The notes: generated by a model from the sequence alone, not told the origin. A stretch of DNA of 64,000 nt from Maricaulis salignorans (GCF_900103475.1 NZ_FNHG01000002.1:248001-312000), one strand, 5' to 3'; shown: positions 34,993 through 45,264, numbered from the stretch's first letter. Numbers and translations: made by a program.

Positions 34993-36351
34993 CTAGTTTA
35001 CGAAGCGCTGTTTGAGCATTTGGTAAACGGCGCGTGCGCCCTGCATCTCGCCACCCTTCGGCCGGCCGGGACGATCCTTCAGATTCCAGCCGAATATATC
35101 AAAATGCACCCATTTCGATGTCCCGACAAAGCGGCGCAGGAAGAGCGCGGCGGTGATCGAACCGGCCAGCGGCATCGCCGCACTATTGACGATGTCGGAG
35201 ATATCGCCCTCGATTTCACGCTCATAGCCATCCCACAGCGGCATGCGCCAGAGCGGGTCGGAAACGGCGGTCCCGGCCGCAGAAATCTCCGCTGCCAAAG
35301 CCTCATCATCCGTATAGAAAGGCATGACCTCAGGACCGAGCGCGACCCGGGCAGCACCGGTCAGGGTGGCAAAATCGATCAACAGGTCCGGCTTGTCCTC
35401 GACGGCGCGGCTCAGGGCATCGCCCAGCACGAGACGGCCTTCGGCATCGGTATTGTCGATCTCGACCGTAATGCCCTGACGCGAGACCAGGATATCGCCG
35501 GGCCGGAAGGCATCGGCGCCAACGGCATTCTCGACCGCTGGCACGAGCACATGCAGACGCACGGGCAGTTTGGCGGCCATCACCAGCTGGGCCAGACCCA
35601 TCGCATTGGCAGCGCCGCCCATATCCTTTTTCATCCAGCGCATGCCGGCGGCCGGCTTGAGATCGAGCCCGCCACTGTCGAAACACACGCCCTTGCCGAC
35701 CAGGGCCAGACGCGGGTGCGTTGGATCTCCCCATTCCAGCTCGAGCAGGCGCGGCGCTTCGCCAGCGGCGCGGCCGACCGCATGGATCATCGGGAAATTC
35801 TGCTTCAGCAGGGCATCGCCCTTCGTGACGGTCAGCTTGGCGCCGTGCTGCTTGCCCAGCTTGCGGAAGGCGGCTTCGAGCCCTTCAGGGCCCATGATAT
35901 CGGCCGGAGAATTGACCAGATCGCGAGTCAGCATGGCCGCAGAGGCAATTGATGTGATCTCGGTGATATCGGTCCCGGCTGGCGGCACAAGGCGCGCAGG
36001 CTCGCGTTCAGCGGCCTTGAACAGGGTGAAGCGATAGCTTCCCAGCGCCCAGGCGAGCGAGACGAGGCCGGGATTGAGCGCGTCAGGCATGTCATCGATC
36101 TGCCAGTCACCCTCGGGCAAGCCAAAGGCGGCTGCGCCGAGCGCAAACGCGTCCTCGCCATTGCCGATCCCGAACAGGGCCCCGCAAATACTGTCCGATG
36201 GCAGCAGAACGATCTGGCCCGGCTTGCCCGCGAAGCCGGCCGCGAGCGGTCGCTCGGCGGCCGGGAGCTGGGCGACCACGTCGTCGCGCTGCGCCTGACT
36301 GACCAGACGGACGGTTCGCGCCGAGGCCGAGGACGAGAAAAACGAATTCAT
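34993..36351 (-). CDS. Leucyl aminopeptidase (M17 family)
   Basis: A 452-residue dinuclear-zinc exopeptidase of the M17 family. The catalytic domain starts near residue 160. Metal ligands are visible in GKGVCFDSGGLDLKP (about 220-234), KKDMGGAANAMG (about 242-253) and NTDAEGRLVLGDAL (about 302-315), the family signature. The N-terminal domain is divergent, as in the shorter PepB-like alphaproteobacterial type. The start at 36351 abuts the divergent TPR-lipoprotein gene. Confidence 0.93.
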   Translation of the reverse strand: MNSFFSSSASARTVRLVSQAQRDDVVAQLPAAERPLAAGFAGKPGQIVLLPSDSICGALFGIGNGEDAFALGAAAFGLPEGDWQIDDMPDALNPGLVSLAWALGSYRFTLFKAAEREPARLVPPAGTDITEITSIASAAMLTRDLVNSPADIMGPEGLEAAFRKLGKQHGAKLTVTKGDALLKQNFPMIHAVGRAAGEAPRLLELEWGDPTHPRLALVGKGVCFDSGGLDLKPAAGMRWMKKDMGGAANAMGLAQLVMAAKLPVRLHVLVPAVENAVGADAFRPGDILVSRQGITVEIDNTDAEGRLVLGDALSRAVEDKPDLLIDFATLTGAARVALGPEVMPFYTDDEALAAEISAAGTAVSDPLWRMPLWDGYEREIEGDISDIVNSAAMPLAGSITAALFLRRFVGTSKWVHFDIFGWNLKDRPGRPKGGEMQGARAVYQMLKQRFVN

Positions 36352-36469
36352 GTGGCTGACCTTCCCTGCGGGATCATGGAGCGGCGATATCGCCCGCGCC
36401 CGGTGTATTAACGCATTCTTGACCGGGCGGGCGCAGATTCAAGCCAGGCTCGCAGTAAATGGTCCCGTC

Positions 36470-37264
36470 ATGCGCATCTCAGTTTTCGCCATCCCCCTTG
36501 CCGCCCTCGTTTTGACTGCGTGCGCAACGACAGCGCGCACCGACGAAGAACAGGCACTCGCCGCCGAACTCGACGCGCGCAGCATCGTGCCGTCAACCAG
36601 TCAGGAACGGACCGCGATCCGAAGCCAGGACATGCTGACCCAGGCGACGTTCTGGGCCGAGGCGCATGAACTCAACCCGTCCGACCTTGAAGCCGCCTAT
36701 GAATTATCCAACGCGTTGCGCCAGCTCGGCAATCCGCAGCGGGCCATCGAGATCGCGCAGCAAGCCCTGGCCCTGCATCCGGGCAGCCCGCAATTATTGC
36801 TCGCCTATGGAACCGCCCTCACTTCAACCGGCCGCGGCACCCGCGCCACGGAGCCGCTGCGCCGGGCCGCGCAGGCTGACCCGACCAATTGGCGCATCTT
36901 CAACACGCTGGGCGTCGCCTATGAACAGGGGGGCCAGCCGGACCAGGCCCGGCAGAGCTTCCGCAGCGCCCTGGTGCTGTCACCGGGTGAGCCGACGGTG
37001 ATGTCCAATCTGGCGCTGTCCCACGCCTTGTCAGGCGAAGCAGAAACCGCTGAGCGGATGTTGCGCGAGGCCATGATCCGGCCCGGCGCGGAAGCCGCGG
37101 TTCGCCAGAATCTCGCACTTGTGATTGCCTTGCAGGGCCGGTTTGCGGAAGCCGAGGAAGTGGCACGCTATGATGTCACACCGGCGATGGCCGAATCGAA
37201 TATGGCCTATGTCCGCGCCATGCTGACCTCACGGCGCAGCTATGATTCGCTCCGCGGCGACTGA
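36470..37264 (+). CDS. tadD: TPR-repeat lipoprotein (TadD-like)
   Basis: A 264-residue lipoprotein with signal MRISVFAIPLAALVLTAC (lipobox LTAC). Several tetratricopeptide repeats follow: YELSNALRQLGNPQRAIEIA, LLAYGTALTSTGRGTRATEP, FNTLGVAYEQGGQPDQARQS and LALSHALSGEAETAERML. It lies at the end of the Tad pilus locus, which makes it the likely TadD pilotin-like assembly factor; the function is inferred from position and architecture. The ATG at 36470 is chosen because it begins the signal peptide; the frame extends to 36350. It is convergent with the proline-tailed gene. Confidence 0.85.
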   Translation: MRISVFAIPLAALVLTACATTARTDEEQALAAELDARSIVPSTSQERTAIRSQDMLTQATFWAEAHELNPSDLEAAYELSNALRQLGNPQRAIEIAQQALALHPGSPQLLLAYGTALTSTGRGTRATEPLRRAAQADPTNWRIFNTLGVAYEQGGQPDQARQSFRSALVLSPGEPTVMSNLALSHALSGEAETAERMLREAMIRPGAEAAVRQNLALVIALQGRFAEAEEVARYDVTPAMAESNMAYVRAMLTSRRSYDSLRGD

Positions 37265-37325
37265 CATCTTCGAAACAGGCCGGTAGGCGGGCCGGCAGGC
37301 GGCCCCCCACGCCCTGAACCCGGTC

Positions 37326-37823
37326 TCAGCTTTCGACGAGCGGAATGGCGGGCGGCGGCGGTGGCGGCGGCGCGATCTCGGCATCATCCATTTTCTTGAG
37401 CGGAAAATCCTTACGCAGCAGGGGCGTGACCATGGTGTGGTCGAAGCGGAAATCTTCCACGAGGATGCGCATTTCCATCGGTGCCTTGCCGCCCTTCGAG
37501 GCTTCGCTGGCCCGATAGAGCGCGTACAGGCGCAGATAATTCTTGTCGTCGCGGCCCATCGAGGTGTCATCGAGGCGCGAGCAGACGCTGATCAGCTTCT
37601 GGATTCCCTGTTTGTGACGTCCCGTTTTGAGCTCGATCATCGCCGTGGCGAGATCCACCTTCCAGCCCATATCCGCGAAATGCGTTTTGGGTGCAGCCGC
37701 CAGCGCCTTGCGGGCTGCCACGACATCATCCTCGAAGATCGCAGCCATGGCTGACGCCACAGCCAGATCCGCTGCATCAATCTGGTCGCGGAGCTTGTCC
37801 GCCGATTTACGCCCGGAAAACAT
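37326..37823 (-). CDS. Hypothetical protein with polyproline tail, Tad-locus associated
   Basis: A 165-residue cytosolic protein. The N-terminal 80 residues are helical (SADKLRDQIDAADLAVASAM, then KALAAAPKTHFADMGWKVDL). FDHTMVTPLLRKDFPLKKMDD follows, and the end is a run of seven prolines, then AIPLVES. I do not recognise the family. It sits 62 bases downstream of tadC on the same strand, so it probably belongs to the Tad transcript. AGGTGG precedes the ATG at 37823; an alternative is 37847. Confidence 0.75.
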   Translation of the reverse strand: MFSGRKSADKLRDQIDAADLAVASAMAAIFEDDVVAARKALAAAPKTHFADMGWKVDLATAMIELKTGRHKQGIQKLISVCSRLDDTSMGRDDKNYLRLYALYRASEASKGGKAPMEMRILVEDFRFDHTMVTPLLRKDFPLKKMDDAEIAPPPPPPPAIPLVES

Positions 37824-37885
37824 GGGCTGTGTCCACCTGTTCAACATGGGCCTCGCTATTCAAATAGCGCGCCAGACCGCATTCG

Positions 37886-38890
37886 TCACATGCTATTGAA
37901 GCGAATGATCGCCGGTCCAAGGATAACCACGAACAAGACAGGCAGGAAGAACACAATCATCGGCACTGTCAATTTGGCGGGCAGCGCGGCCGCCTTCTTC
38001 TCGGCATTGGCCAGGCGCATGTCGCGATTTTCCTTGGCCATCACGCGCAGGGCCTGCCCCAGAGGCGTCCCATAACGCTCGGCCTGGATCAGCGAGGTAC
38101 ACACCGCCTTGACGCCAGGATGGTTGGTTCGCTTGGCGAGATTCTCATAGGCGATGCGCCGGTCGGGCAGATAGGCCAGCTCGGCCGTCGTCAGGGATAA
38201 TTCCTCCGCCAGTTCCAGCGACTGATTACCGATCTCGGATGCGACCTTGTGGAAGGCAGCCTCGATCGACATGCCGGCCTCGACACAGATCAGGAGCAGA
38301 TCGAGCCCGTCGGGGAATGATCCCATGATGGATTGCTGCCGGTTGGCGGCGGCATTGGAGAGATAGAGGTTCGGCGCGTAATAGCCGAGCATGCCGAAGC
38401 CGAGCGAAAAACAGACCCGGGTAATGGTCGGCAGGCCGAAATCATTGACCATGAAGACATAGAACAAGGCCCCTGCCAGCAGGATGAAGGGCATGGTCAG
38501 GCGGAAGAAGTAGAAGGTGACCGCCGGGCGGCTGCCGCGGAACCCGGCCTGTTGCAGCTTCATCTGCAGTGCGGGGTCTTCGAAGGCTTTTTGCAGGTTG
38601 AGCGAATCTACAACCTTGCGCATCACGCCCTTGGCCTCGACGCTTCGGATCGAACCGCCGCCGCGACCGCGCGAATTGGCCTCGAGCTGTTCGCGATTGC
38701 GCTTGCGCAATTCCTCGCGCCGGTTGCGCACTGACTTGACGCGCTTGTCGAGATTGTCGCCACCCATCATCGGGCCGGCCAGTGTGACAATGGTCGCGAA
38801 GACAAGGATGGCCGAGACGGCCATGACCATCATTTCCGGGTCGGTCAGGAAGTCGCGTATATCGTTGAAGCTGATGCCGAACATGCCCAT
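37886..38890 (-). CDS. tadC: Tad pilus inner-membrane platform protein TadC
   Basis: A 334-residue type II secretion F-domain protein. A hydrophobic N-terminal helix and basic region precede two membrane helices near residues 120-165. The T2SF domain shows FPDGLDLLLICVEAGMSIEAA (about 197-217). A QAERYGTPLGQALRVMA block near 270 and a final helix VPMIVFFLPVLFVVILGPAI follow. With TadB it forms the platform on which the pilus is built. It follows tadB by four bases. Confidence 0.93.
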   Translation of the reverse strand: MGMFGISFNDIRDFLTDPEMMVMAVSAILVFATIVTLAGPMMGGDNLDKRVKSVRNRREELRKRNREQLEANSRGRGGGSIRSVEAKGVMRKVVDSLNLQKAFEDPALQMKLQQAGFRGSRPAVTFYFFRLTMPFILLAGALFYVFMVNDFGLPTITRVCFSLGFGMLGYYAPNLYLSNAAANRQQSIMGSFPDGLDLLLICVEAGMSIEAAFHKVASEIGNQSLELAEELSLTTAELAYLPDRRIAYENLAKRTNHPGVKAVCTSLIQAERYGTPLGQALRVMAKENRDMRLANAEKKAAALPAKLTVPMIVFFLPVLFVVILGPAIIRFNSM

Positions 38891-38894
38891 CGCC

Positions 38895-39887
38895 TCACAT
38901 TTTGAAATTGATCATGCCGCGCATGACAAAAATCCCGATCGCCATCCAGGTCGCGCCGCCGAGCAGCATGAGCTGGCCGGTGGGATGGATGAACATCTGG
39001 CTCATATAGTCAGGCGTCGTGGCATAGACGATGGCCAGCACGCCCGGCGGGAGCGAGCCGATGATCGCGGCCGAAGCCTTGGCCTCGCCGGACAGGGCGT
39101 CGATTTTTTCGCGCATCATCCGACGCGCGCGCAGGACGCCCGACAGATTGCCCAGGGTCTCGGCCAGATTGCCGCCGGTCTTCTGCTGGATGATCAGCAC
39201 GGTGCGGAAGAAGTTGAGCTCGGGCAGCGGCATGCGCTCACACATCTTGTCGAGCCCGTCCTCGAGCGACTGGCCAACCCGCAGGCCTTCCGTCAACAGC
39301 TGGAATTCCGAGCAGATCGGCTCCGGGGATTCGCGGGCGATAATGTTGAGACACTCATTGAGCGGCAGGCCCGATTTGACGCCGCGCACGATGATGTCGA
39401 TGGAGTTTGCAAACTCGCCGGTGAATTTACCCTGGCGGCGGCCGCGCAGTAATCCCAGCGTCCAGCGCGGCATGCCCAGCCCGGATACCAAAGCGATCCC
39501 GGCGGAAACCAGCAGGCTTTGCCCGGTCACCAGGGCGATCAGGAAGCCGGCGACGCCGAGGCAGGCCGATGTGATCCAGAACGCAGTCGGGGTGAAACTC
39601 ATCCCGGCCTGCTGGATGCGCGCTTTCAGGGTGATGGATTTTTTCCGGATATCCTTCTGGCGCTGCTCCATGTCCTTGAGCGAGTCCTGGACCTGGCGGC
39701 GCCGTTGAGCGGCGCTGTCGAGTGTCGCATTCGCGCGCTTTGACCGGGCAGGCCGTCCGCCGACCGCGCGGTCGAGACGCTTTTTCGACTGGGCATCGCC
39801 CATCGCGCCCAGGGTGACCCAGCCGACGCCGCCAACGGCGAAGAAGGCTGCGGCCGCGGCGAGGATAAAGGCGAGATCGGGGCTCAT
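38895..39887 (-). CDS. tadB: Tad pilus inner-membrane platform protein TadB
   Basis: A 330-residue F-domain membrane protein. It has an N-terminal helix, then a basic cytoplasmic stretch (KRLDRAVGGRPARSKRANAT). The T2SF domain runs about residues 165-300, with GEFANSIDIIVRGVKSGLPL, LTEGLRVGQSLEDGLDKM and IQQKTGGNLAETLGNL. A C-terminal helix ends RGMINFKM. It lies two bases downstream of cpaF and four bases upstream of tadC. Confidence 0.94.
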   Translation of the reverse strand: MSPDLAFILAAAAAFFAVGGVGWVTLGAMGDAQSKKRLDRAVGGRPARSKRANATLDSAAQRRRQVQDSLKDMEQRQKDIRKKSITLKARIQQAGMSFTPTAFWITSACLGVAGFLIALVTGQSLLVSAGIALVSGLGMPRWTLGLLRGRRQGKFTGEFANSIDIIVRGVKSGLPLNECLNIIARESPEPICSEFQLLTEGLRVGQSLEDGLDKMCERMPLPELNFFRTVLIIQQKTGGNLAETLGNLSGVLRARRMMREKIDALSGEAKASAAIIGSLPPGVLAIVYATTPDYMSQMFIHPTGQLMLLGGATWMAIGIFVMRGMINFKM

Positions 39888-39889
39888 GG

Positions 39890-41413
39890 TCAGGCCTCCG
39901 ATGCGTCGAGGGCAGCGGCCAGTTCGCGATCGAGACCGAAATAGCGGGCGCGATCCCAGAATTTCGGACGGGCGATACCGGTCGAGACATGACGACCGGT
40001 GATACCGCCATCATCATCCTCGCCCTGGATTTCATAGAGGAAGAGGTCCTGGGTGACGATGACATCGCCTTCCATGCCGATCACTTCGGTAATGTGCGTG
40101 ATCTTGCGCGAGCCGTCGCGCAGGCGCGCCGCCTGGACGATGACATCGATCGAGCCGACGATCATTTCGCGGATCGTACGGGTCGGCAGGTTATAGCCGC
40201 CCATGGTGATCATGGATTCGATCCGCGCCATGGCTTCGCGCGGTGAGTTGGCGTGCAGCGTGCCCATCGAGCCGTCATGGCCGGTATTCATCGCCTGCAG
40301 CAGATCGAAGCTTTCAGGCCCGCGGACCTCGCCGACGATGATGCGTTCAGGGCGCATACGCAGACAGTTCTTGACCAGATCGCGCATGGTGACCTCGCCG
40401 CTGCCTTCCAGATTGGGCGGGCGGGTCTCGAGACGCACGACGTGCGGCTGCTGAAGCTGCAGCTCGGCGGCGTCTTCACAGGTCACAACGCGCTCATCGA
40501 GTTCGATGAAACCGGTCATACAATTGAGCAGCGTCGTCTTGCCGGAACCGGTACCGCCGGAGATCAGCACGTTACAGCGGCTGGCGCCGATGACCGCGAG
40601 CACCTTGGCGCCTTCCGGTGTGATCGAGCCGTAATTGACCAGATCCGGCATGGTCAGCTTGTCTTTTTTGAACTTCCGGATGGTGAGCGTCGGACCATCG
40701 AGCGCCAATGGCGGCGCGATGACGTTGACGCGGGAACCATCAGCCAGACGCGCATCACAGATCGGCGAGCTCTCATCGACGCGGCGGCCGACCTGGCTGA
40801 CGATGCGCTGACAGATATTCATCAGCTGGGCGTTGTCGCGGAAGCGAATATTGGTCTTTTCGACCTTGCCGTTGACTTCGATGAACACCGCATCGGCGCC
40901 ATTGACCATGATGTCGGAAATATCGTCGCGCGCCAGCAGGGGCTCGAGCGGCCCATAGCCGAGGACGTCATTACAGATGTCCTGGAGCAGTTGTTCCTGC
41001 TCGGCGATCGACATCGCAACATTCTTGATCGAGATAATCTCGGTGACGATATCGCGGATCTCTTCCGCGGCCGTTTCCTGGTCCAGGCGCGACAACTGGC
41101 CCAGATCGATCGTATCGATCAGGGCGTTGAAGATCGTCGTCTTGATCGCGTAATATTCTTCAGACCGTCCACCAACCGGATCGGCCGCGGCACGCGCTGT
41201 GCGCGGCACGGCTTTGGCGGCCGGCTTATTGGCTGGCTTGGCAGCCGGTTGCGGCGCCAGTTTTGCGGCCAGCTTGCTGCCCGAATTCGCTGTTGTGTCG
41301 GCTGCCGGACGTGTCGCGGAGCTGGCAACAGGCGCAGCACGGGCCTCGGCCCGTTTCGGGGCCGGTGCCGCCGCCGGCGTCGGTTTTGGACCTCCAGCCC
41401 GTTTTCCGAACAT
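39890..41413 (-). CDS. cpaF: Pilus assembly ATPase CpaF/TadA
   Basis: Hexameric secretion ATPase that powers Tad pilus assembly. It has 507 residues. The first 70 are alanine/proline-rich and low complexity ([18 protein letters not shown]). The core has Walker [13 protein letters not shown] near residues 285-296, an aspartate/glutamate box [17 protein letters not shown] and [19 protein letters not shown] (Walker B region). The His box [16 protein letters not shown] follows. It lies six bases downstream of cpaE. Confidence 0.96.
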   Translation of the reverse strand: MFGKRAGGPKPTPAAAPAPKRAEARAAPVASSATRPAADTTANSGSKLAAKLAPQPAAKPANKPAAKAVPRTARAAADPVGGRSEEYYAIKTTIFNALIDTIDLGQLSRLDQETAAEEIRDIVTEIISIKNVAMSIAEQEQLLQDICNDVLGYGPLEPLLARDDISDIMVNGADAVFIEVNGKVEKTNIRFRDNAQLMNICQRIVSQVGRRVDESSPICDARLADGSRVNVIAPPLALDGPTLTIRKFKKDKLTMPDLVNYGSITPEGAKVLAVIGASRCNVLISGGTGSGKTTLLNCMTGFIELDERVVTCEDAAELQLQQPHVVRLETRPPNLEGSGEVTMRDLVKNCLRMRPERIIVGEVRGPESFDLLQAMNTGHDGSMGTLHANSPREAMARIESMITMGGYNLPTRTIREMIVGSIDVIVQAARLRDGSRKITHITEVIGMEGDVIVTQDLFLYEIQGEDDDGGITGRHVSTGIARPKFWDRARYFGLDRELAAALDASEA

Positions 41414-41419
41414 GACCGG

Positions 41420-42970
41420 TTAGCCTCCGAACAGTTTCGAAACGATGGAGCGCTTGCGCATCGGCCCTGCGGTGCGACCCGTCACAAGCCCGGCGAGATG
41501 AGCGAACCCGTCGGCCGCTTTTGATTTGGGATCAAGCTCATGGATCATCTGACCATTATTGGCAGCCTTGCCGAATAATTGCGGCTCGAAGGGCAGGACA
41601 AGGGCGGGCGGTGTACCCAGCGCATCGGCAAAATCCTTGACCGGGATTTCCGGGCGCTTCGGCATGCCGGCCATATTGATGACGACCTTGGGCAGCTCAT
41701 CATTGGGGCGTGCGCCAGCGATCAGGTCAAACAGGTTTTTGGCATTGCGTAACGAGGCGAGGTCCGGCGTCACGGTGACGACAACCTGGTCTGACGAAAG
41801 CAGGGTGTCGCGGACCCAGGGCAGCCACAGATGCGGCAGGTCGAGCGCGACGAAAGGGGCCTGGCGGCGCACCTTGTCGAGGACCATTTCATATTCATTC
41901 GGGCTGAATTCCCAGTCCCGGTCCAGCGTGGCCGGGGCCGAGAACAGGCTCAGGCGCTCGGTACATCGCACCAGAAGCCGGTCGAGCAGCGCATCGTCCA
42001 GCCGGTCCGGTTCATTGAGCGCATCGCCCAGGGTCTGGGCCGGGTCCTGGTTGAAGTCGAGGCCGGCCGTGCCGAAGGACAGGTCGAGATCGACCAGAAC
42101 GGCATCGGTCTGAAGACCTTCCGACAGGGACCAGGCACAATTATGCGCGATGGTCGAAGAACCGACACCACCCTTGGCACCGATGAACGCGATGGTCTTG
42201 CCCGCGAAGGGCTGTTCAGGATCGAGAAACAGGTCCGAAATTGAGCGGATCAGGTGCAGCGGCGTCATCGGCGGCACGAGATATTCACTCACGCCGCGCT
42301 TCATCAGCTCGCGGTAGAGCGCAATATCATTGGCGGCACCGATGATGATGACCTTGGTGTCCGGGTCGCAGACGCTGGCGAGCTCCTCGAGCTGTTCGAA
42401 CAGGCCCTGGCCCCGCATGCCCGATTCGACAATCAGCAGATTGGGCGTGGTCGCATCATGATAGCGTTCGATGGCCGCGGGCAGTCCGCCCAGCTCAACC
42501 GCGATATGCGCCTTGGCGAGGCGGCGATCGCCCGCAGCGTTATGGACCAGCGCCCCGGTTTCGGGACGCTCGCAGAAGGCCGCAATCGAGATGCGCGGGA
42601 CGGGCTGATCGGCAATCTCGCGATCGATCTCACCAAACAGGGCTTCACCGGCGGGCATCGCGGCCTGGCTGGCCATGAACTCGTCCTGCAGCTCAGCAAA
42701 TTCGGTGTCGAGCGAGCGTTCTGGTTGAGGTGCCGGCGCCGGGGCTTCCGAGTGGTAAGTGTCGAGAAATTCATCGGCTTCGGGCGCCGAGCCGGCACCG
42801 AAGCGCCGGCTGCCCCGGTCGGCGTCCACCGGGGCGGTTTGCGGGGCTGCTTGCGCAGCCGCCGGAGCGGCCTCACCCAGCATCAGCCGCTCGATATCCG
42901 ATGCGTCGAGAAAGGGGTCATCCCCGTCCAGAATCACGTCCCTGTTCAGGGCATGTTTTGCGTCAGCCAT
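41420..42970 (-). CDS. cpaE: Pilus localisation ATPase-like protein CpaE/TadZ
   Basis: A 516-residue ParA/MinD-like protein that positions the Tad machine at the cell pole. The first 140 residues are low complexity. A receiver-like domain follows (about 150-255, with LLIVESGMRGQGLFEQLEEL). The ATPase-like domain begins IAFIGAKGGVGSSTIAHN near 260-277; the second lysine of the deviant Walker A is replaced by serine, as in many CpaE proteins. The C-terminus is basic (AGPMRKRSIVSKLFGG). It lies between cpaD and cpaF. Confidence 0.92.
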   Translation of the reverse strand: MADAKHALNRDVILDGDDPFLDASDIERLMLGEAAPAAAQAAPQTAPVDADRGSRRFGAGSAPEADEFLDTYHSEAPAPAPQPERSLDTEFAELQDEFMASQAAMPAGEALFGEIDREIADQPVPRISIAAFCERPETGALVHNAAGDRRLAKAHIAVELGGLPAAIERYHDATTPNLLIVESGMRGQGLFEQLEELASVCDPDTKVIIIGAANDIALYRELMKRGVSEYLVPPMTPLHLIRSISDLFLDPEQPFAGKTIAFIGAKGGVGSSTIAHNCAWSLSEGLQTDAVLVDLDLSFGTAGLDFNQDPAQTLGDALNEPDRLDDALLDRLLVRCTERLSLFSAPATLDRDWEFSPNEYEMVLDKVRRQAPFVALDLPHLWLPWVRDTLLSSDQVVVTVTPDLASLRNAKNLFDLIAGARPNDELPKVVINMAGMPKRPEIPVKDFADALGTPPALVLPFEPQLFGKAANNGQMIHELDPKSKAADGFAHLAGLVTGRTAGPMRKRSIVSKLFGG

Positions 42971-42992
42971 GATCGCTCCTTCCGCCCCTCAA

Positions 42993-43664
42993 CTAGTTTC
43001 CGACATTGCTAACGGCGCCACTCTCGTGCTCGCTACGTTCGCTCGTCGTTGATTGTCCGGCCCGGTAATGGTCGAGAATCGTCTGTCTGCGCCCGGCATC
43101 CGATGCATCCATATTGCGCGGCGCGATGAGATCACGCGGATCGCTGATCATGGCCGCCAGATTGGTCGCAAGGGCGCAACCGAAACGGGCCGAATGGCGA
43201 TTATCGAGACCGGGACGCTGATTTTCCCAACCCTGCGGACAATCAGGGGCGGTCGCGCGATAGCGCGTGAAGCTGAAGATCACCGCCGCATTGCCCTGCT
43301 GGCTGGCGTCATAGGCGCCGCCTGTAATCTGACGCCAGTTGAGGCCCTGCTCGTAGAGAAAAGTGCGCGAGGCAGCGATCGCACCGATTGCGGCATCTTC
43401 ATTGGCTGCACCCTGGGGATAGCTGATCACCAGCGGACCATGGCCCCGAACCTTGTACTCGGTGGCGATGGCCCGGAGCATGTCTTCCTGGGCCCAGCTC
43501 AGGCCATTATCGCGCGGGTCAACGGGCATGTCGGCGCGGAAGGTCTCGGCGACAGCGCTCGGCTGCGGCAGGTCAAGACCAACTGGCGGCGTCGTCGAGC
43601 AGGCGGCCAGCACCATCGACCCCAGAAGGGCCATGAAGAGGCATTTTGCGCTGGATTTCGACAC
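42993..43664 (-). CDS. cpaD: Pilus biogenesis lipoprotein CpaD
   Basis: A 223-residue outer-membrane lipoprotein of the CpaD family. The signal ends with lipobox LAAC (LLGSMVLAACSTTP). Conserved features include VRGHGPLVISYPQG near residues 80-93 and GAYDASQQGNAAVIFSFTRY near 118-137. FGCALATNLAAMISDPRDL near 163-181 is a core motif. Two GTG starts exist: 43679 abuts the cpaC stop, but GGAG lies nine bases before GTG 43664, which I prefer. It supports the secretin CpaC. Confidence 0.9.
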   Translation of the reverse strand: MSKSSAKCLFMALLGSMVLAACSTTPPVGLDLPQPSAVAETFRADMPVDPRDNGLSWAQEDMLRAIATEYKVRGHGPLVISYPQGAANEDAAIGAIAASRTFLYEQGLNWRQITGGAYDASQQGNAAVIFSFTRYRATAPDCPQGWENQRPGLDNRHSARFGCALATNLAAMISDPRDLIAPRNMDASDAGRRQTILDHYRAGQSTTSERSEHESGAVSNVGN

Positions 43665-43678
43665 GATCGGATACTCCA

Positions 43679-45253
43679 CTAATCGAACAGGAAGCCAACG
43701 GGACCATTCCAGCGCCGCTCGCCGGTATCGGCGCCAGGGACAGAATAGATCCGGTTGAGGCGGCCAAAGAGCATGGCGTCCATCTCATTGGCATTTTCAT
43801 AACCGTCCGCCGGCGTCGCCAGGGCGGCCGGATTGGTCGGATCGACCAGGTAAGGGGTGACCAGGATAACCAGTTCGGTTTCCTGATTGAGGAAGTCACG
43901 CGAACGGAAGAGCGAACCCAGGATCGGCACATTGCCAATGCCCGGGACCTGATCGAGATTCTGGCGGGTCTCCTCGCGGATCAGACCGGCCAGGACCAGG
44001 CTTCCGCCCGATGGCAGCTCGACCGTGGTCTCGGTGCGATTCACCGTCAGTCCCGGGATCGTCATACCGGGGATCACGATCTGATTACCGGCGCCATCCG
44101 TGCTGACAGACTGGTTCAGGACCAGGGAGCCGTCGGATGACAGCTCGGACACCTCGGTCGAGATCCGCATGCTGATGCGCCCCTCGGACAAGACGACGGG
44201 CGTGAAGCCCAGGCCGACGCCGAAAGGTTTGTACTCGATGATGACATTGCCGTCGCGATCGCGGCCGGTCGGAACCGGGAATTCACCGCCGGCAAGGAAA
44301 TTCGCCGACTCGCCGGTGATGGCTGTGAGGTTCGGCTCGGCCAGAGTGCGCACGAGTCCGACGCGTTCGAGCGCGTTCAGGGTCGCACCAATCGAGCTCT
44401 GCAGGACGCCATCGACCAGATTATTCAACGTGCCGCCCATGACCAGCCCGCCCAGGGCCCGGCCGGCGACTCCATAGCCATTATCAGTACCGACCGTGGT
44501 CTGGCTGGCATAGGAACCTTCATTGATCGTATCGAAGACATTATTGCCGTTCGAATCGACGACAGGAATGTCGATCCCGTTGATATTCTGGTAGCGCTGC
44601 ACGCGTACAGGCGGCGCGAACTCACCGAAATTCGTCGTTCCGTTCAGATTGACGCCCAATTGACGCACGATGGAGCGCTGCATTTCGACAATGCGCACTT
44701 TCAGCATCACCTGGTCGCGCCCCTCGACCGTGATCATCGACAGGATCTGTTCAGGAGTATCGACCCAGCGCTGGGCAATGCTCAGGGCGGTATCGGCATC
44801 GACCGCGCTCGGCACCGAGCCCGACAGGACGATATGATCATTCATGGCTTCCGCGGTGACACGGGCATTGGGCAGGAAGCGGTTCAACGATTCCTGCAGC
44901 GGGCCCAGATCGCGCTCGACGCGCAGGTCGAGATCCAGAATGAGCTGGCCGTCAGCATCGAAGAAAAAGGCATTGGTCTGCCCGACCGAAATACCCAGCA
45001 GATAGGCCCGGCGCGGCGTCCGGATCACGGCCTGCACAACTTCGGGATTGGTCACGAGAATATCGACCGCATCGACGGGCAGATTGATAACGGCCGCCTT
45101 GCTCAGGGGCAGAAGCAGACTCTCGGAAACCGGGCCATTGCCCGGTTCGCGGATATAGACCTGCATCGTGTTGCCGCGCTCGCTGCCGGGCGCCTGCGCC
45201 AGGCTGGGCGCTGTCATCGCGAGGGCGGCGAACAGGAATAGTGAGCGGATCAT
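43679..45253 (-). CDS. cpaC: Tad secretin CpaC/RcpA
   Basis: Outer-membrane secretin for the Flp pilus. It has 524 residues. The signal peptide is IRSLFLFAALAMTAPSLAQA. An N-terminal pilus-formation (N0-like) domain shows DAVDILVTNPEVVQAVIRTP, followed by a BON-like domain and the secretin core. The core has VGLVRTLAEPNLTAITGESA and NFLAGGEFPVPTG near residues 300-330. The signature VELPSGGSLVLAGLIREE lies near 415-432. The start at 45253 is preferred over 45268. It follows cpaB with an overlap of its frame end. Confidence 0.95.
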   Translation of the reverse strand: MIRSLFLFAALAMTAPSLAQAPGSERGNTMQVYIREPGNGPVSESLLLPLSKAAVINLPVDAVDILVTNPEVVQAVIRTPRRAYLLGISVGQTNAFFFDADGQLILDLDLRVERDLGPLQESLNRFLPNARVTAEAMNDHIVLSGSVPSAVDADTALSIAQRWVDTPEQILSMITVEGRDQVMLKVRIVEMQRSIVRQLGVNLNGTTNFGEFAPPVRVQRYQNINGIDIPVVDSNGNNVFDTINEGSYASQTTVGTDNGYGVAGRALGGLVMGGTLNNLVDGVLQSSIGATLNALERVGLVRTLAEPNLTAITGESANFLAGGEFPVPTGRDRDGNVIIEYKPFGVGLGFTPVVLSEGRISMRISTEVSELSSDGSLVLNQSVSTDGAGNQIVIPGMTIPGLTVNRTETTVELPSGGSLVLAGLIREETRQNLDQVPGIGNVPILGSLFRSRDFLNQETELVILVTPYLVDPTNPAALATPADGYENANEMDAMLFGRLNRIYSVPGADTGERRWNGPVGFLFD

Positions 45254-45264
45254 CACCTCAGACC

